Shown: piece after piece, positions 60,858 through 64,000 of the stretch | Layout: every line of letters starts with the position of its first letter | Numbering within the stretch: the first letter of the stretch is position 1 | The notes under the pieces: generated by a model | Told to the model about the DNA's origin: nothing | The model's database searches: none | The model's input: only the letters and a program-made list of their open reading frames with translations | Assembly (NCBI GenBank): GCA_945873205.1 | Contig: CAMCCC010000010.1 | Span: 1 to 64,000, forward strand | DNA: 64,000 nt | Source of the DNA: an uncultured bacterium | GTDB lineage: Bacteria > Bacillota > Clostridia > Oscillospirales > Oscillospiraceae | Reading direction: 5' to 3' | Translations under genes and position numbers: made by a program

Positions 60858-60906
60858 AAAAGGCGCCGACGGGTCAGAGATATCCTCTGCGGCGTCAGTG
60901 CCTTTT
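60858..60906 (-). terminator. Attenuator hairpin in the glnN leader
   Basis: AAAAGGC and GCCTTTT close a long imperfect stem (CCGACG/CGGCG, CAGAG/CTCTG inside). On the minus strand it is followed by CTTTTTTATT. It begins only a few bases past the predicted start site. A second hairpin (TATTACTT/AAGTAATA) and a CGCCC-TTCG-GGGCG hairpin follow before the gene. Confidence 0.8.
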
Positions 60907-60916
60907 CATGTGGCGT

Positions 60917-60945
60917 AATATACACGCAAAGTTGAATCTTGTCAA
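60917..60945 (-). promoter_or_regulatory. Promoter of glnN
   Basis: On the minus strand TTGACA (60945-60940), 17 bases, TATATT (60922-60917). Confidence 0.85.
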
Positions 60946-60992
60946 TAGGCAATTTTGAAAAAATTTCAAGATTGGGACGGGATGGAATCGAC

Positions 60993-61026
60993 TTCCATTG
61001 ACAAGAAATGGAACTTGTGGTAAGAT
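60993..61026 (+). promoter_or_regulatory. Promoter of glnA with overlapping inverted repeat
   Basis: TTGACA (60998-61003), 17 bases, TAAGAT (61021-61026). TTCCATT (60993-60999) and AATGGAA (61007-61013) form an inverted repeat over the -35 box, a possible repressor site. Confidence 0.8.
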
Positions 61027-61044
61027 TCAGCCCATGGACATGGA

Positions 61045-61091
61045 CGTTCATCGGTGGGGTAACGCACCCATTTTCCGATGAACGGTTTTTT
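61045..61091 (+). terminator. Attenuator terminator in the glnA leader
   Basis: CGTTCATCGG (61045-61054) pairs perfectly with CCGATGAACG (61075-61084), with GGGT/ACCC inside, followed by GTTTTTT. It starts about 12 bases after the predicted start site and 46 bases before the ATG. Confidence 0.88.
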
Positions 61092-61136
61092 ATTGGTTTT
61101 TATATTTATTTGTTACGGCATTAAGGAGAGAATGTT

Positions 61137-62345
61137 ATGAACTATTCTGCCCAGGAAGTGATGCAGTACGCCAGAGAAGCGGATGTGAAGATGATTCGAC
61201 TGGCCTTCTGTGACGTATATGGGAAGCAAAAGAATATCGTCATCATGCCCCGGGAGCTGGAACGGGCTTTTGGCTATGGCATCGCCATTGACGCCTCGGC
61301 CATCGACGGTTTTGGCGGCGCTGTCCGTTCGGATCTGATCCTTCACCCGGACCCGGCCACCCTGACGCTGCTGCCCTGGCGGCCGGAAACCGGCAAGGTG
61401 GTGCGTATGTTCTGCGACATCTCCTATCCTGACGGCAGCCCCTTTGAGTGTGATACCCGCGGCATTTTGAAGCAGGCCGTGGCCGAGGCTTTGAACCGGG
61501 GCTATATCTTTACCTTCGGCCCGGAGATGGAGTTCTATCTTTTTAAAAATGACGCGGAAGGGGAGCCCACCAAAATCCCCTATGACTGGGCCGGCTATAT
61601 GGACATTGCCCCCGACGACAAAGGGGAGACCGTCCGCCGGGAGATCTGCCTCATGATGGAGGAGATGGGCATCCTGCCGGAAAGCTCCCACCATGAGGAG
61701 GGCCCCGGCCAGAACGAGATCGACTTCCGCTATGCTGACCCGGTCTCCGCTGCGGACAACGCGGTGATCTTCCAGTCCATTGTCAAGTCCGTGGCATCCA
61801 GGAACGGCCTTACCGCCGACTTTTCCCCCAAGCCCCTGATGGATAAACCGGGCAGCGGCATGCACATCAATTTCTCCGTCCGCTCCACCGGCGGGGAGAA
61901 CTGCATGGCGCCCGCCATCGCCGGCATTATGGATAAAATCTATGCCATCACCGCCTTCCTGAATCCCTGTGAAAACTCCTATGCCCGCCTGGGCGGCAAT
62001 AAGGCCCCCGGCTACATCTCCTGGTCCACCCAGAACCGTTCCCAGCTGATCCGCATCCCTGCGGCGGAAGGGGACTTCGTCCGGGCGGAGCTGCGTTCCC
62101 CGGACCCGGCAGCCAATCCCTATGTGGCCTTTGCCCTGCTGATCTATGCCGGCCTGGAAGGGATCGGGCAGCACATGGAACTGCCGGAGAGCGCGGATAT
62201 CAACCTGTTCTCCGCCCCGGCAGAGGTGCTGAAGAAATTCAGGAAGCTGCCGGTTGACCTGGCGGAAGCCAAAGCCGCCGCGGCGTCTTCCGGCTTCGTG
62301 AACGAACGTTTGCCGGCAGAACTGGTGACACTGTATTGCCATTGA
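61137..62345 (+). CDS. glnA: Glutamine synthetase, type I
   Basis: A 402-residue GSI-type enzyme, some 40 residues shorter than usual GSI-alpha. It has AIDASAIDGFG, FCDISYPDGSPFECDTR, the metal-binding GPEMEFYLF and GQNEIDFRYADP, PKPLMDKPGSGMHINFS and NRSQLIRIPAAEG with RAELRSPDPAANPYVAF. The ammonia/glutamate loop reads GMHINFS where most have HxHQS, so a related gamma-glutamyl ligase activity cannot be excluded. AAGGAG precedes the ATG. The ANTAR regulator follows 37 bases downstream in the same operon, and a terminator sits in the leader. Confidence 0.9.
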   Translation: MNYSAQEVMQYAREADVKMIRLAFCDVYGKQKNIVIMPRELERAFGYGIAIDASAIDGFGGAVRSDLILHPDPATLTLLPWRPETGKVVRMFCDISYPDGSPFECDTRGILKQAVAEALNRGYIFTFGPEMEFYLFKNDAEGEPTKIPYDWAGYMDIAPDDKGETVRREICLMMEEMGILPESSHHEEGPGQNEIDFRYADPVSAADNAVIFQSIVKSVASRNGLTADFSPKPLMDKPGSGMHINFSVRSTGGENCMAPAIAGIMDKIYAITAFLNPCENSYARLGGNKAPGYISWSTQNRSQLIRIPAAEGDFVRAELRSPDPAANPYVAFALLIYAGLEGIGQHMELPESADINLFSAPAEVLKKFRKLPVDLAEAKAAAASSGFVNERLPAELVTLYCH

Positions 62346-62382
62346 GCCGCTGGAAGAAAGCGGAAGCAAAGGAGGGAAGCCC

Positions 62383-62967
62383 TTGATCTTTCAGGAACGC
62401 ACCTATGCCGTCCTGCTGGTTTCTGCCGCACAGAACTTTAACAGCTCCATCATGAACCTGCTGCCCATGACCGACTATTGGCCGGTGAACACGGTGGACA
62501 GCGTGGCTGCCGCCAGAAGGGCCCTGCTGGAGCGCAGCTATGACATTGTCATCATCAACGCCCCCCTGCCTGACGATTTCGGCTCCCGCCTGGCCATCGA
62601 TGTCTGCACGGACAGCGGCGCTGCGGCGCTGATCATGGTCAAAAGCGAGCTCTATAACGATGTGTACAGCAAGGTTATGGAGCATGGTGTTTTTACCCTG
62701 TCAAAGCCCACCTCCTCCCAGTTGGTGGAGCAGTTTTTGAAAATTCTCTGCACCACCCGGGAGCGGATGCGTAAACTGGAGGAGAAGCAGCAGAGCGTGG
62801 AGGATAAGATCGCGGAGATCCGCGTGGTGAACCACGCCAAGTGGCTGCTGATCCAGTGCCTGAGCATGACCGAGGGCGAGGCCCAGCGATATATAGAGAA
62901 GCAGGCCATGGACGCGCGAATATCCAAGCGTCAGATGGCCGAGAATGTAATCAAGACCTATGAATGA
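62383..62967 (+). CDS. ANTAR-domain regulator with a degenerate receiver
   Basis: A 194-residue protein: residues ~8-120 form a receiver-like fold, then a coiled coil (RKLEEKQQSVEDKIAEIRVVNHAKWLL) and a C-terminal ANTAR domain (LLIQCLSMTEGEAQRYIEKQAMDARISKRQMAENVI). ANTAR domains bind paired RNA hairpins and stop terminators forming. The phospho-acceptor position reads IIINAPLP-like (DIVIINAPLPDD), Asn instead of Asp, so it is probably not phosphorylated in the usual way. TTG start with AGGAGGG ahead. Adjacent leader terminators of glnA and glnN are the obvious targets. Confidence 0.88.
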   Translation: MIFQERTYAVLLVSAAQNFNSSIMNLLPMTDYWPVNTVDSVAAARRALLERSYDIVIINAPLPDDFGSRLAIDVCTDSGAAALIMVKSELYNDVYSKVMEHGVFTLSKPTSSQLVEQFLKILCTTRERMRKLEEKQQSVEDKIAEIRVVNHAKWLLIQCLSMTEGEAQRYIEKQAMDARISKRQMAENVIKTYE

Positions 62968-63010
62968 TGTATACCTGTTTTCCGCCTTTGGGGCGTCAAA
63001 TGAAAAATAA

Positions 63011-64000
<990 letters not shown>

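Noticed and set aside
60940-61013. Inverted TTGACA boxes (60940-60945 and 60998-61003) as a binding site
   Set aside because: They are simply the -35 boxes of the two divergent gln promoters.
61033-61091. A glutamine riboswitch before glnA (CGTTCATC resembles the glnA RNA)
   Set aside because: The similarity is limited to the terminator arms; the conserved core of that riboswitch is not visible and the class is known from cyanobacteria and marine phage.

Overview
The window looks like chromosome of a gut-type, moderately high-GC Clostridia member, most plausibly Oscillospiraceae (formerly Ruminococcaceae). This rests on gene content: a PdaB-like sporulation deacetylase, type III and type I glutamine synthetases with an ANTAR regulator, an L21 leader before rplU-rpmA-obgE, YajC followed by a TIGR04086-like protein, a WYL regulator, and a Y-family polymerase followed by YolD. 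No rRNA, tRNA or CRISPR array was seen. The species cannot be named from the sequence.

Region 1 (1 to about 12,550) is the right part of an integrated mobile element that continues left of the window. It has a primase pair (P4-like start, CHC2 zinc finger), an XRE regulator with its own promoter and palindrome, and a non-coding stretch rich in inverted repeats. That stretch contains TAGTGTGTTA, the nick-site core I associate with MOBV/pMV158 origins of transfer. The cargo is a six-gene co-directional operon: Phd-like regulator, HsdM, HsdS, a membrane-anchored protein of unknown function, HsdR, and an AAA ATPase fused to a TOPRIM-like domain. Then come a SLOG protein divergent from a small XRE regulator, and a DUF6061-like protein. 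The element ends inside rlmD, whose last ~91 codons look element-derived.

Region 2 (12.6-30.3 kb) is ordinary chromosome: rlmD, a small lipoprotein, HD protein, phosphopantetheinyl transferase, dapA, queA-tgt, yajC, a Xer recombinase, an ACT-domain protein with a cysteine desulfidase/serine dehydratase-like protein, gluQRS, PspC, a polysaccharide deacetylase, nadE and an SDR. QueA, Tgt and GluQRS all act on queuosine at tRNA position 34.

Region 3 (30.4-49.3 kb) starts with a deletion scar joining the C-terminal remnants of a sensor kinase and an FtsX-type permease. It continues with hypA, a large FAD/4Fe-4S oxidoreductase, CYTH protein, RsiV-like lipoprotein, rplU-rpmA-obgE-vanZ, an acquired-looking ATP-grasp gene with a 28-bp tandem duplication at its end, HAD hydrolase, a WYL-GNAT-GyrI set, a polymerase-YolD-EcsC operon, and a metal-efflux unit (ArsR-type regulator, separate HMA protein, P1B ATPase).

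Region 4 (49.3-64 kb) holds two M20 amidohydrolases flanking a transporter, DUF554, an aldehyde:ferredoxin oxidoreductase with a MoaD-like protein, and a nitrogen-assimilation cluster. That cluster is asnB under an Asn T-box, a relic of an ammonium transporter, glnN (type III), and divergent glnA (type I) followed by an ANTAR regulator. Both synthetase promoters are followed at once by an intrinsic terminator. The window ends inside pyrG.
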